A stretch of 23,454 nucleotides of DNA from JACDBE01 sp051002015 (GCA_051002015.1 JBPCMS010000004.1:1-23454), one strand, 5' to 3'; counted from the first letter of the stretch, positions 1 to 6,739 are shown. The notes: a model not told the origin generated them from the letters alone. Made by a program: numbers and translations.

Positions 1-1013
1 GCCTCCCACAGGTCGATCCCCGCATCCTGGGCGTGGGCATCGATGGCGGCCAGCTCGTCCTCGGTGAACCCGAGGTTGTCGAGGGCGTCGAGGTTCTCGT
101 CGAGCTGCTCCACGCTGGACGCTCCCAGCAACGCCGTGGTCACCCGGGGATCCCGCAGCGACCAGGCGATCGCCAGCTGAGCCAGGCTCTGCCCCCGATC
201 CGAGGCGATGGCGTCGAGGGCGGTGAGCCGGCTGCGCATGTCGTCGTCGACCCAGGTCGCATCGAAGGAGCCCCCCGCCGTGGCCGCCCGGGATCCCTGG
301 GCCACGCCACCGAGGTATTTCCTGGTCAGCAGACCCTGGGCGAGCACCGAGAAGGCGATGCAGCCCACCCCAAGCTCATCGAGGGTGTCGAGCAGCGCAT
401 CCTCGATCCAGCGATTGAGCATCGAGTACGACGGCTGGTGGATGAGAAGGGGCACACCCACACCGGCGAGGATCTGCGCCGCTCTCCTGGTGGCCTCGGG
501 GGAGTACGACGACACCCCGACGTAAAGGGCTCGCCCGCTGCGCACCGCCGTCGCCAACGCCCCCATCGTCTCCTCCAGCGGCGTGTCCGGGTCGAAGCGG
601 TGCGAGTAGAAAAGATCGACGTAGTCGAGCCCCATCCTGGCCAGGCTCTGGTCGAGGCTGGCCAGCAGGTACTTGCGCGACCCCCACTGGCCGTAGGGCC
701 CGGGCCACATGTCGTAGCCGGCCTTGGTCGAGATGAACAGCTCGTCGCGGCAGCCGGACAGCTCGGCGTTGAGCACGGCGCCGAACACCGTCTCGGCGTG
801 CCCGTATGGCGGGCCGTAGTTGTTGGCCAGGTCGAAGTGGGTGACGCCTCGGTCGAATGCCCGGGTGATCATGGCGGCGGCGTGGACACGGGTTCGGTCG
901 GCGCCGAAGTTCTGCCACAGACCCAAGGTGATCGCCGGTAGCAGGACCCCGCTCGCTCCGCACCGACGGTACGCCATGGCGTCGTAGCGCTCGAGGTCAG
1001 GCTGGTAGGGCAC
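1..1013 (-). CDS. Aldo/keto reductase, YghZ/Gpr-like (L-glyceraldehyde 3-phosphate reductase family), 3' end cut
   Basis: An NADPH-dependent aldo/keto reductase, closest in my memory to E. coli YghZ (Gpr, AKR14), which reduces L-glyceraldehyde 3-phosphate and can detoxify methylglyoxal. About 337 residues are visible and only a few C-terminal ones are missing, since the last visible residues (GIDLWEA) match the family end. Motifs seen in order: RRCGASGVLLPAITLGLW, THFDLANNYGPPYG with the catalytic Asp and Tyr, ISTKAGYDMWPGPYG with the catalytic Lys, and DLFYSHRFD with the active-site His. LIHQPSYSMLNRW and CIAFSVLAQGLLT follow. The GTG start at 1013 is chosen because AGGAG (complement of 1020-1024) lies six bases before it and the protein then begins MPYQPDLERY, like the family. 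A TATGCT -10 candidate lies at complement 1042-1047. The cytoplasmic role is sure at family level; the substrate is inferred. Confidence 0.93.
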   Translation of the reverse strand, partial: MPYQPDLERYDAMAYRRCGASGVLLPAITLGLWQNFGADRTRVHAAAMITRAFDRGVTHFDLANNYGPPYGHAETVFGAVLNAELSGCRDELFISTKAGYDMWPGPYGQWGSRKYLLASLDQSLARMGLDYVDLFYSHRFDPDTPLEETMGALATAVRSGRALYVGVSSYSPEATRRAAQILAGVGVPLLIHQPSYSMLNRWIEDALLDTLDELGVGCIAFSVLAQGLLTRKYLGGVAQGSRAATAGGSFDATWVDDDMRSRLTALDAIASDRGQSLAQLAIAWSLRDPRVTTALLGASSVEQLDENLDALDNLGFTEDELAAIDAHAQDAGIDLWE

Positions 1014-1075
1014 GGTGATCTCCTGTGTAACGGCAGTCCCGAGCATATCCGTCGGCACGCTTCCATCCGCCCGCA

Positions 1076-1122
1076 AACTTTGAGCGATTGAACTCGTATA
1101 GCAGGTTCAATCGCTCAAAGTT
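1076..1122. repeat. 18-bp perfect inverted repeat, AACTTTGAGCG family copy 1
   Basis: The left arm AACTTTGAGCGATTGAAC (1076-1093) and its exact reverse complement (1105-1122) flank an 11-base spacer. It lies between two divergent genes, so it is not a terminator for either. The outer 11 bases of both arms recur in the inverted repeat at 12631-12677, which makes a dispersed REP-like family likely; a regulator-binding site for the divergent pair is the alternative. Confidence 0.85.
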
Positions 1123-1155
1123 GGGGAAAGCGGGGGTCCGTCGGCACCGCCCCCA

Positions 1156-1161
1156 TAGAGT
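1156..1161 (+). promoter_or_regulatory. -10 element of leaderless EamA transcript
   Basis: TAGAGT fits the actinobacterial TANNNT -10 pattern and ends six bases before the ATG at 1168, which puts the transcription start on or next to the start codon. There is no Shine-Dalgarno sequence before this ATG. No convincing -35 is visible. Confidence 0.5.
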
Positions 1162-1167
1162 GCGGCG

Positions 1168-2124
1168 ATGGTTTCCGGATCTCCGCGGCTCGGTTACGTC
1201 CTGGTCTCGCTGGGGGCGCTGCTGTTCGTCGTCAACGCCGGCGTCTCGCGGGTGATCCTGCGCTCCGGGGTCGACCCGGCCGAGCTGACCTCGCTGCGGG
1301 TCACCGGGGCCACGGTGGGCCTGGCGGTGATCGGGGCGGTGTTCCGGCCGGCGTCGCTCCGCCCCCCGCGCGGCGGCGACCTCCTTCTGGTGGTGGCGCT
1401 CGGCCTGACCGGTGTCGCCTTGCTGCAGTGGACCTACTTCGTCGCCATCGACCGGCTCACCGTCGGCATGGCGCTGCTGCTGGAGTACACCGCTCCGATC
1501 CTGGTCGCCCTGTGGGCCCGGTTTGTGCAGAAGGAGGAGGTTCGGGGCAGGCTGTGGTTCTCGCTCGCTCTGTCGATCGTCGGGTTGGCGATGATCGCCC
1601 AGGTGTGGCAGGGCTTCACCCTCGACCCGGTGGGTGTCGCCGCCGGGTTCGGGGCGGCCGTTGCCTTCTCGGCGTACTTCCTGCTCGGCGAGCACGGGGT
1701 GAGCCGGCAGGATCCCCTCACCGTGATCCTCTGGGCGTTTGCCACCGCCGCCGTTGCCCTCAACCTGGTCAGCCCGGTGACCGACCTGAGCCGGGAGACG
1801 GCGGCGTCTTCCGCCAACCTGCTCGGCGCCCTCGATCCATGGTCGGCTCCGTTGTGGGTGCTCCTCGCCTGGGTGGTGATCCCCGGCACGCTGGTTCCCT
1901 TCTCCTTCGAGCTGTACGCCCTGCAGCACCTGAGGGCGACCACGGTCACCACCGTGGCCATGCTCGAACCGGTCGGCGCCGTCGTGCTCGGCTGGATGTG
2001 GTTCGGGGAATCGCTGACCCCGGTCCAGAGCCTCGGAGGGCTCCTAGTGATGACCGGTATCCTCCTCGCCGCCTCGTCGCGCCGGGCGCATCCGGCTCTC
2101 GAGCCCGCCCCGGCGGTGACCTGA
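1168..2124 (+). CDS. EamA/DMT-family transporter (10 TM)
   Basis: A 318-residue drug/metabolite transporter superfamily protein of the inner membrane. Hydrophobic helices run almost end to end: LGYVLVSLGALLFVVNAGVS at the N-terminus, then a series ending with a C-terminal helix near residues 285-300. Two EamA halves are visible, each ending in the usual pattern: the first has GMALLLEYTAPILVALWARF (about residues 99-118), the second TTVTTVAMLEPVGAVVLGWM near 258-277, both with the family's E-(Y/P)-T/V-P signature. Length is normal for a two-repeat RhaT/EamA exporter. Such proteins usually export amino acids or small metabolites, but the substrate cannot be told here. The stop is two bases from the stop of the convergent gene at 2127, with no terminator in between. 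Confidence 0.93.
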   Translation: MVSGSPRLGYVLVSLGALLFVVNAGVSRVILRSGVDPAELTSLRVTGATVGLAVIGAVFRPASLRPPRGGDLLLVVALGLTGVALLQWTYFVAIDRLTVGMALLLEYTAPILVALWARFVQKEEVRGRLWFSLALSIVGLAMIAQVWQGFTLDPVGVAAGFGAAVAFSAYFLLGEHGVSRQDPLTVILWAFATAAVALNLVSPVTDLSRETAASSANLLGALDPWSAPLWVLLAWVVIPGTLVPFSFELYALQHLRATTVTTVAMLEPVGAVVLGWMWFGESLTPVQSLGGLLVMTGILLAASSRRAHPALEPAPAVT

Positions 2125-2126
2125 GG

Positions 2127-2876
2127 TCAGCTCCAGCGGATCTGGGCGGTGCGGCGCCAGGCGTCGACCAGCCCGGCGTCCCCCGAGACGGCAACCGTGT
2201 CCGGGTCGGTGCGGTTCCACAGCAGGTGGTACAGATCGGTGGCGGGACCACGCAGCGTGCAGTCGGCGTCGTCCCGCACCCTGGTGGTCACACACCTCCC
2301 CGGCTCGATGGCCAGCCGCCACGCCTCGTCGGCGTCGGTCGTCTCCACCGAGACGGTTGCGGTGAAGTCGAAGCGCTGGCGCCGCCTGGGATCGCCGAAG
2401 AAGCCGGACAGCAGCTCGTCGATGCCGTCCACGGCGTGCTCGATGGTCGAGGGCCTCGGATCCCCGGTCGCCAGCTCGGCGTCCACCCGGTGGATGGTCA
2501 GCTCGTGGGCCTGGCGCCGGGCCCAGAACGCCAGCGGGGAGGGGGCGGCGAGGAAGTGCCAGCAGTCGAGGTCGGCAGGCGCCGCCCGCAGCGTCGCCAC
2601 CAGGTTGGTGTGACCCTCCCGGAACCAGCCGAAGGCGGCGGCGGGATCGTCCGGGGGCCGGATGGCACCCCAATCGGTCTCGCTCAGATTGCTCGGTCTC
2701 GCCTCCCCCACGATGGTGGCCGCCCAGCGATGAGCTTCGCCGAGATGACGGAGCAGATCGACGATGGTCCAGCCGGGGCAGCTCGGGATGGGGGTGCCCA
2801 GGCCTGCCCGGGTCGCCGCCTCGTCGAGCATGGTGCCCTCGGCTTCCACGGTGGCGATGTACTGGTCGCTGGTCAT
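2127..2876 (-). CDS. Mycothiol-dependent maleylpyruvate isomerase family protein
   Basis: A 249-residue protein with the DinB-like four-helix N-domain of the mycothiol-dependent maleylpyruvate isomerase family. Diagnostic stretches are IPSCPGWTIVDLLRHLGEAH (about residues 29-48), with the first metal-binding His in HLGEAH, and FWARRQAHELTIHRVDAE (about 117-134), with the second metal-ligand region H-E-x3-H. The C-terminal part (SCP2/MDMPI_C-like, including CTLRGPATDLYHLLWNR) is also present. Known members bind a divalent metal and use mycothiol as a thiol cofactor; the reaction of this member is unknown because the family is large and paralogous. The ATG at 2876 is preceded by GGGAGG about six bases away, and TAGCTT about 27 bases upstream is a -10 candidate. 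Its presence implies mycothiol chemistry and supports an actinobacterial host. Confidence 0.9.
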   Translation of the reverse strand: MTSDQYIATVEAEGTMLDEAATRAGLGTPIPSCPGWTIVDLLRHLGEAHRWAATIVGEARPSNLSETDWGAIRPPDDPAAAFGWFREGHTNLVATLRAAPADLDCWHFLAAPSPLAFWARRQAHELTIHRVDAELATGDPRPSTIEHAVDGIDELLSGFFGDPRRRQRFDFTATVSVETTDADEAWRLAIEPGRCVTTRVRDDADCTLRGPATDLYHLLWNRTDPDTVAVSGDAGLVDAWRRTAQIRWS

Positions 2877-2948
2877 CGGCTCCCTCCCGACCGGGTCCGG
2901 TCAAGCTAGCCGGACCCACCCCGGACCGGGTCGCGGCGGCACAGCACC

Positions 2949-2954
2949 TAGGCT
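2949..2954 (+). promoter_or_regulatory. -10 element of leaderless epimerase transcript
   Basis: TAGGCT lies exactly seven bases before the ATG at 2962. The same hexamer at the same distance precedes the ABC ATPase gene on the minus strand (18548-18553). No ribosome binding site precedes the ATG. Confidence 0.5.
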
Positions 2955-2961
2955 CCCGGCG

Positions 2962-3900
2962 ATGCGACGCATCCTCGTCAGCGGCGCCTCCACATGGATC
3001 GGTGGCCAGGTCGTCGCCATGCTCGAGCGGTGGGTCGGCACCGAGGTCTTCGGCATCGACGAGCTGCCGCCCCGCCATGGCTTCCGCTCGCCCTTCATCC
3101 TGCTCGGGCCCGACCGGGCCGCCCTGGCCGACCACATCCTGGCGCTCGATCCGGACACGGTGGTGCACCTTCTCACCGTCGACCGGGCGCCCCAGCTGGG
3201 ACCGGACGACGCCCGCGACCGGGCGATCGTCGGCAACCAGGCGCTGTTCGGCGCCGCCGGACGCTCACCGACCGTGCGGCGGGTGGTGGTGAAGTCGGAC
3301 GCCGCCGTCTACCCGCTCGGCCCCCGCAGCCCCTCGGTGTTCACCGAGACCGACGCCACCTCGTCCAAGCTGGGCCGGTTCGGCCGGCTGATCCTCGACG
3401 TGGAGACGGCCGCCGCCGCCCTCGCCTCCCGGAGCCCCGACACTGCGGTGACCGTGCTCCGTATGGGGCCGATCTTCGGGCGGACCGTGGAGAACCCGAT
3501 CAGCCGGTACCTGCGGCTCCCCGTGGTGCCGACCCTGCTCGGCTACGACCCCAGGCTGCACCTGCTCCACGAGGGTGACGCCGTCGCCGCCGTCCTCGCC
3601 GCCGTCGATGGGAACGGCGGGGGCACCTTCAACGTCGCCGCCGCCGGGCCGATGTACCTGAGCCGGATCATCCGTCTCGGCCGCCGCCTTCCCAAGCCCC
3701 TCCCCCGCCGGGCGCTGGCCGCCGCCCATTCCGCCCTGGCCAGGGCCGGCTTCCCGCTGCCCGCCCACATCGCCCTGATGCTCGAGCATGGCGCCGTCCT
3801 CGACACCAGGGCGATGCAGCGCCGGCTCGGGTTCACCCCGGAATACTCGGTGCGCGACGCCGTGCTCGCCGGGTACGCCGGCAGGGTGGCCGACGACTGA
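2962..3900 (+). CDS. NAD-dependent epimerase/dehydratase family protein (GalE2/Rv0501-like)
   Basis: A 312-residue extended-SDR protein. The Rossmann start is RILVSGASTWIG, where the usual GxxGxxG glycine pattern reads G8-x2-T11-x2-G14, and VVHLLTVDRAP and VVVKSDAAVYPLG follow. The canonical catalytic YxxxK is not evident: the helix where it should lie reads SSKLGRFGRLILDVE. The stretch VVPTLLGYDPRLHLLHEGDA, then GTFNVAAAGP, closely resembles what I recall of mycobacterial GalE2 (Rv0501), which lies next to an acyltransferase gene (Rv0502), as here. I infer an orthologous pair acting in lipid or envelope metabolism. Without YxxxK, a sugar 4-epimerase activity should not be assumed. The ATG at 2962 fits the TAGGCT leaderless promoter and the Rossmann start; longer in-frame starts run into the neighbouring gene's region. 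Confidence 0.85.
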   Translation: MRRILVSGASTWIGGQVVAMLERWVGTEVFGIDELPPRHGFRSPFILLGPDRAALADHILALDPDTVVHLLTVDRAPQLGPDDARDRAIVGNQALFGAAGRSPTVRRVVVKSDAAVYPLGPRSPSVFTETDATSSKLGRFGRLILDVETAAAALASRSPDTAVTVLRMGPIFGRTVENPISRYLRLPVVPTLLGYDPRLHLLHEGDAVAAVLAAVDGNGGGTFNVAAAGPMYLSRIIRLGRRLPKPLPRRALAAAHSALARAGFPLPAHIALMLEHGAVLDTRAMQRRLGFTPEYSVRDAVLAGYAGRVADD

Positions 3901-3934
3901 TGACCGACGACCTGATGACCGACGACTGATGACC
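3892..3934 (+). repeat. Triple tandem repeat (14/15/14 nt) forming stop-start relay, with mini-ORF 3900-3929
   Basis: Three near-identical units GACGACTGATGACC occupy 3892-3905, 3906-3920 (with one extra C) and 3921-3934. Each of the outer units carries a TGATG stop/start overlap. The epimerase stop (3898-3900) overlaps an ATG at 3900. That ATG opens a nine-codon ORF (MTDDLMTDD) ending at 3927-3929, whose stop overlaps the acyltransferase ATG at 3929. The three reading frames are all different. Whether the mini-ORF is translated is unknown; the layout would allow step-wise termination-reinitiation. Confidence 0.8.
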
Positions 3935-5155
3935 GACCGGAACCTCCTCGCCACGCTGTCCAAGGCCGAGTTGCTGGCCATGGCGACCGAGCGCTCGATT
4001 CCCGGTCGGTGGCGGATGACCAAGCCGGAGCTGGTCGACGTGCTCGCCGGCCAAGCACCCGTCGAAGCCGAAGCCGACGAGCCCGCTCCCCCGGCCCCCG
4101 AGCCGGACAGCGACGAGGGTGAGATCGCGGTCCACCGCATCGCTCCCGCCGCCGGCGGCCCCGGAGGCGACCGCAGGCGCAGGCTGGCCGATCGCCTCGC
4201 CGCCGTGGTGGACACCACCAGACGCTGCGACTGGCGTGGCCCCTCCGGATCGCCGTGCGGTCTGCCGACGGTGGTCGACCAGAGCCGCTGCGCCCTCCAC
4301 GGCGGGATCGACGTCTTCGACCGGGCGGTGGCCATCACCGGGCGTCTCGGCTTCGAGACCTGGCCGGTGCTGGCCCGCCACCTGGCCGCCGCCACTTACG
4401 ACGTCGATCCGATCGGGCTCGATCCCGTCATCGCCGAGATGGTGTGGCACCTGGTCAACTACCTCTACTTCGACTACTTCAAGGTCGAGGTCGAGGGCGC
4501 CGAGCACCTCCCGCCCGATGGACCGGGGATGATCGTCGCCAACCACGGGGGCGGCTTCCTCCCCTACGACGCCGCCATCCTCACCGCCGCCGTCGCCAAC
4601 GAGCCGGACATCCCCCGCCGGCTGCGGGTGATCGGCACCGAGATCTTCAACATGCTCCCGTGGGTTTCGCATCTGTACCGCAAGGCCGGGGCGGCCTATG
4701 CGGCGAGGAGCGACGTCGCCCACCTGCTCGACCACGGCCGGCTGGTCGGCGTCTTCCCCGAGGGGGAGCGCGGCTTCATGAAGCCGATGGAGGAGGCCTA
4801 CCGGGTGCAGCGGCTGGGACGGGGCGGGTTCATCGAGCTGGCGGAGACCCACCGGGCGCCGATCATCCCGGCGGCGATCGTCGGCGCCGAGGAGGTGCAT
4901 CCCGCGGTGGCGACGTCGGAGACCCTGGCCCGGCTGGTGCGGATGGTGTTCCCCCAGCAGCGGGTGAAGGAGATGGCGATCGTGCTCAACCCGATCCCGC
5001 GGCCGATCCGCTGGCACATCCGGTTCCTCGAGCCGATCCCGGCTCGGGGCGGCGACGCCGCCGACGACCCACTGTGGGTTTTGGAGCACACCGAGTCGAT
5101 CCGTCGATCGATCCAGAACGCCCTCGACGCCATGGTGGCCCGCCGCCGCCCCTGA
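3929..5155 (+). CDS. Lysophospholipid acyltransferase (PlsC-type) with N-terminal Rho-N/SAP-like and Cys-His segments
   Basis: A 408-residue protein. Residues about 185-390 are a glycerolipid acyltransferase domain. MIVANHGGGFLPYD gives the catalytic His206, with Asp214 at an H-x7-D spacing instead of the usual H-x4-D. VGVFPEGERG (273-282) is the acyl-acceptor binding motif, and RVQRLGRGGFIELA and PIIPAAIVGAEE follow. The reaction is acyl transfer from acyl-CoA or acyl-ACP to a lysophospholipid or similar acceptor at the membrane. The N-terminus is unusual: residues 6-41 (LSKAELLAMATERSIPGRWR, then MTKPELVDVL) look like a Rho-N or SAP/HeH motif. An acidic Pro-rich linker follows, then a C100-x9-C110-x10-C121-x2-H124 cluster that could bind zinc. 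The start at 3929 is the third TGATG of the tandem repeat. Coupling to the epimerase recalls mycobacterial Rv0501-Rv0502. The domain call is firm; substrates and the roles of the N-terminal parts are unknown. Confidence 0.88.
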   Translation: MTDRNLLATLSKAELLAMATERSIPGRWRMTKPELVDVLAGQAPVEAEADEPAPPAPEPDSDEGEIAVHRIAPAAGGPGGDRRRRLADRLAAVVDTTRRCDWRGPSGSPCGLPTVVDQSRCALHGGIDVFDRAVAITGRLGFETWPVLARHLAAATYDVDPIGLDPVIAEMVWHLVNYLYFDYFKVEVEGAEHLPPDGPGMIVANHGGGFLPYDAAILTAAVANEPDIPRRLRVIGTEIFNMLPWVSHLYRKAGAAYAARSDVAHLLDHGRLVGVFPEGERGFMKPMEEAYRVQRLGRGGFIELAETHRAPIIPAAIVGAEEVHPAVATSETLARLVRMVFPQQRVKEMAIVLNPIPRPIRWHIRFLEPIPARGGDAADDPLWVLEHTESIRRSIQNALDAMVARRRP

Positions 5156-5180
5156 CCCCCGGCCGGGCCGGCGCGGAACC

Positions 5181-5241
5181 TTTGTGCCTCCGTTCACAAA
5201 GTGCTTGCAAATGTACGCAGGGTGTGATACATTGCTAGCAA
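5181..5241 (+). promoter_or_regulatory. Promoter and probable autoregulatory operator of the XRE gene
   Basis: TTGCAA (5205-5210) and TACATT (5228-5233) are separated by 17 bases. The -10 is preceded by TGA, which gives the extended form TGnTANNNT. It ends seven bases before the ATG at 5241, so the transcript should be leaderless. Two dyads frame it: TTTGTG-N8-CACAAA (5181-5200) just upstream of the -35, and the perfect palindrome TTGCTAGCAA (5232-5241), which covers the transcription start and the A of the ATG. Binding at the second would block initiation, which suggests autorepression by the encoded XRE protein. Confidence 0.6.
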
Positions 5242-5585
5242 TGAGACAGCCACTGACCGACCTTGGCGAGTTCATACGGGATCAGCGGGAGCGCAGCGCC
5301 ATGTCGCTCCGCAAGCTGGCCGATACCGCCGGCATCTCGAACCCGTACCTCAGCCAGATCGAACGGGGTCTGCGCCGCCCGTCGGCGGAGATCCTCAAGT
5401 CGCTGGCCAGGGCGCTGTCCATCTCGGCGGAAACCCTCTACGAGCGGGCAGGTCTGCTCGAGGGCACCGAACGACCGACGGTGATCCAGGCGATAACCGG
5501 TGACGACGGCCTCGACCAATCCCAGAAACAGGCGTTGATACAGATCTACACGAGCTTTGTCGGCGTCGACCAGGAGGAACAATGA
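5241..5585 (+). CDS. XRE-family HTH transcriptional regulator
   Basis: A small 114-residue regulator with a Cro/CI-type helix-turn-helix over about residues 8-62. The motif is MSLRKLADTAGISNPYLSQI followed by ERGLRRPSAEILKSLARAL. A short C-terminal part (VIQAITGDDGLDQSQKQALI and onward) follows, with no sensor or peptidase domain. The ATG at 5241 is preferred over the in-frame ATG at 5184, because the -35/-10 pair lies between them and the upstream codons would be promoter DNA. It overlaps the next gene (stop 5583-5585, ATG at 5582), so both are probably made from one mRNA. A similar XRE gene next to hbhA is, as I recall, present in Mycobacterium tuberculosis (Rv0474-Rv0475), which supports a conserved regulatory link. 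The likely targets are its own promoter and the HbhA-like gene; this is inference. Confidence 0.9.
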   Translation: MRQPLTDLGEFIRDQRERSAMSLRKLADTAGISNPYLSQIERGLRRPSAEILKSLARALSISAETLYERAGLLEGTERPTVIQAITGDDGLDQSQKQALIQIYTSFVGVDQEEQ

Positions 5586-6124
5586 TGAACGACCAGAAGG
5601 AACTGGCCACCAAGGCAGTTTACGCCACCCTCGGTGCGCCGGTCGTGATGGCCCGCAAGGTCCGCGGGCTGGGCGACAAGATCGCCGAGTACTCGGACAA
5701 GGTGGCGGAGACGGCGCAGGCCCGCTTCGACGATTACGCCCGTGAGGGCGAGAAGGTCGCCAAGCAGATCAGGCGCAGCGACGTCGTGGAGGAGATCCAG
5801 CACCGCGTGGACCTCGACAAGGTGACCGACAGGGTCGAGCGGCTGCGTGACCAGCTCGAGGCTGCGATGCAGAGCTGGCGGGAGAGCTTCACCCCGGGCG
5901 ATGCCAAGACGGCTGCCCGGAAGGTGGTCGTCGAGGCCGAGGAGACCGTGAAGGCGGCCGCCACGCCGACCAAGACCACGGCCGCCAGGAAGCCGACCGC
6001 CAAGACCACGACCCGCAAGACCACGGCCAAGACCACGCCGGCCCGGACCACGGCGCCGAAGGCTCCGGCCAAGACCTCGACCACGAAGGCGACGACCGCC
6101 CCTCGGGCGGCTTCGACCAAGTGA
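5582..6124 (+). CDS. HbhA-like / phasin-like coiled-coil protein with Lys-Thr-Ala-rich tail
   Basis: A 180-residue protein in two parts. Residues about 5-110 are amphipathic and helical, likely coiled coil (for example KVRGLGDKIAEYSDKVAETA and DKVTDRVERLRDQLEAAMQS). Residues about 120-180 are a low-complexity basic tail built from KTTA/RKTTAK-like units rich in Lys, Thr, Ala and Pro. This is the architecture of mycobacterial heparin-binding haemagglutinin HbhA, whose Lys/Ala/Pro tail binds sulphated glycans and which is also linked to intracellular lipid inclusions; it is also phasin-like. There is no signal peptide, as in HbhA. AGGAGG (5572-5577) serves either ATG at 5582 or, with better spacing, ATG at 5585. 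It is translationally coupled to the XRE gene and ends before a strong terminator. A nucleoid-associated role (histone-like basic tail) is the main alternative. Architecture is clear, function inferred. Confidence 0.75.
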   Translation: MMNDQKELATKAVYATLGAPVVMARKVRGLGDKIAEYSDKVAETAQARFDDYAREGEKVAKQIRRSDVVEEIQHRVDLDKVTDRVERLRDQLEAAMQSWRESFTPGDAKTAARKVVVEAEETVKAAATPTKTTAARKPTAKTTTRKTTAKTTPARTTAPKAPAKTSTTKATTAPRAASTK

Positions 6125-6178
6125 CTCGAGCCTGCGAGATCTGAGGCAGTCCCTCCCTTCCTGCCCCAGCATCCGCAC

Positions 6179-6208
6179 AAACGCCCCGGTCCTCGGACCG
6201 GGGCGTTT
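6179..6208. terminator. Strong bidirectional hairpin terminator
   Basis: A 13-bp perfect stem (AAACGCCCCGGTC, 6179-6191, with 6196-6208) closed by a CTCG loop. Its A-rich left foot and T-rich right foot let it work in both directions, and TTTCGTT follows on the plus strand. It lies between the convergent HbhA-like gene (ends 6124) and the DUF4332 gene (ends 6237). Confidence 0.9.
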
Positions 6209-6236
6209 CGTTGTCACGGGCGACTACGACCTCGGT

Positions 6237-6641
6237 TCAGTGCTTGACCATGGGCTCCAGGGTCTTGGCGTGCTCGACCCACCGGGCGACCATCGACTCG
6301 GTAGGGAGGCGCCGCACCAGCCGCTTGGCGGTGTTGATCTCGATCATGGCCGCCAGCAGGTTGGCCGGGTTGCGCCGCCGCAACTCCTTCACCGTGTCGA
6401 CGCCGGCCGATTCGAGAAGATCGGAGTACTCCTCCCCGACGCCCTTCACCCTGAAGAGATCGGCTCGGTTGACCCACTCGAGGATCCTCTGCTCGCTGAG
6501 ACCCGTCAGCTCGGCCAGTTGCGCCCTCCCCCTGCGGGTGGCGCCGTTCTTGAGTAGGGCCTCGGTGGTGCGGACCCTGGCCTTGCGCAGCTTGGTGGCG
6601 TACGTGTGTCCGATCCCCTCGATGGCGTCGATGGAGGGCAT
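6237..6641 (-). CDS. DUF4332 helix-hairpin-helix protein
   Basis: A 134-residue protein made almost wholly of a DUF4332 domain, a duplicated helix-hairpin-helix fold. The first hairpin is seen in IEGIGHTYATKLRKARVRTT with TEALLKNGA and GRAQLAELTGLSEQRILEWV; the second in VKGVGEEYSDLLESAGVDTV with LRRRNPANLLAAM. Such repeats usually bind nucleic acid without sequence specificity, or serve as protein contacts; free-standing DUF4332 proteins have no known biochemical role that I can name. The ATG at 6641 is preceded by a purine-rich stretch (GGAAAGGAAAG). The gene stands alone, with about 100 bases to the next upstream start codon's gene end at 6740. Domain call good, function unknown. Confidence 0.85.
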   Translation of the reverse strand: MPSIDAIEGIGHTYATKLRKARVRTTEALLKNGATRRGRAQLAELTGLSEQRILEWVNRADLFRVKGVGEEYSDLLESAGVDTVKELRRRNPANLLAAMIEINTAKRLVRRLPTESMVARWVEHAKTLEPMVKH

Positions 6642-6739
6642 TGGTTCGGCTTTCCTTTCCCCATAGAAGACGCACCTGCCGGCGTCCGGTGCAGCGAGGG
6701 AGGAGCTTACCGGCAGGGTGCGGTGCTCCGCCGAGGGGC

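Noticed and set aside
5184..5240. Upstream in-frame ATG for the XRE gene
   Set aside because: The extra codons cover the -35, -10 and operator dyads, and the family starts near the ATG at 5241.
3833..5275. 480-codon minus-strand frame opposite the acyltransferase
   Set aside because: Low-complexity His/Asp/Gly-rich translation without motifs; it is a shadow of the acyltransferase.
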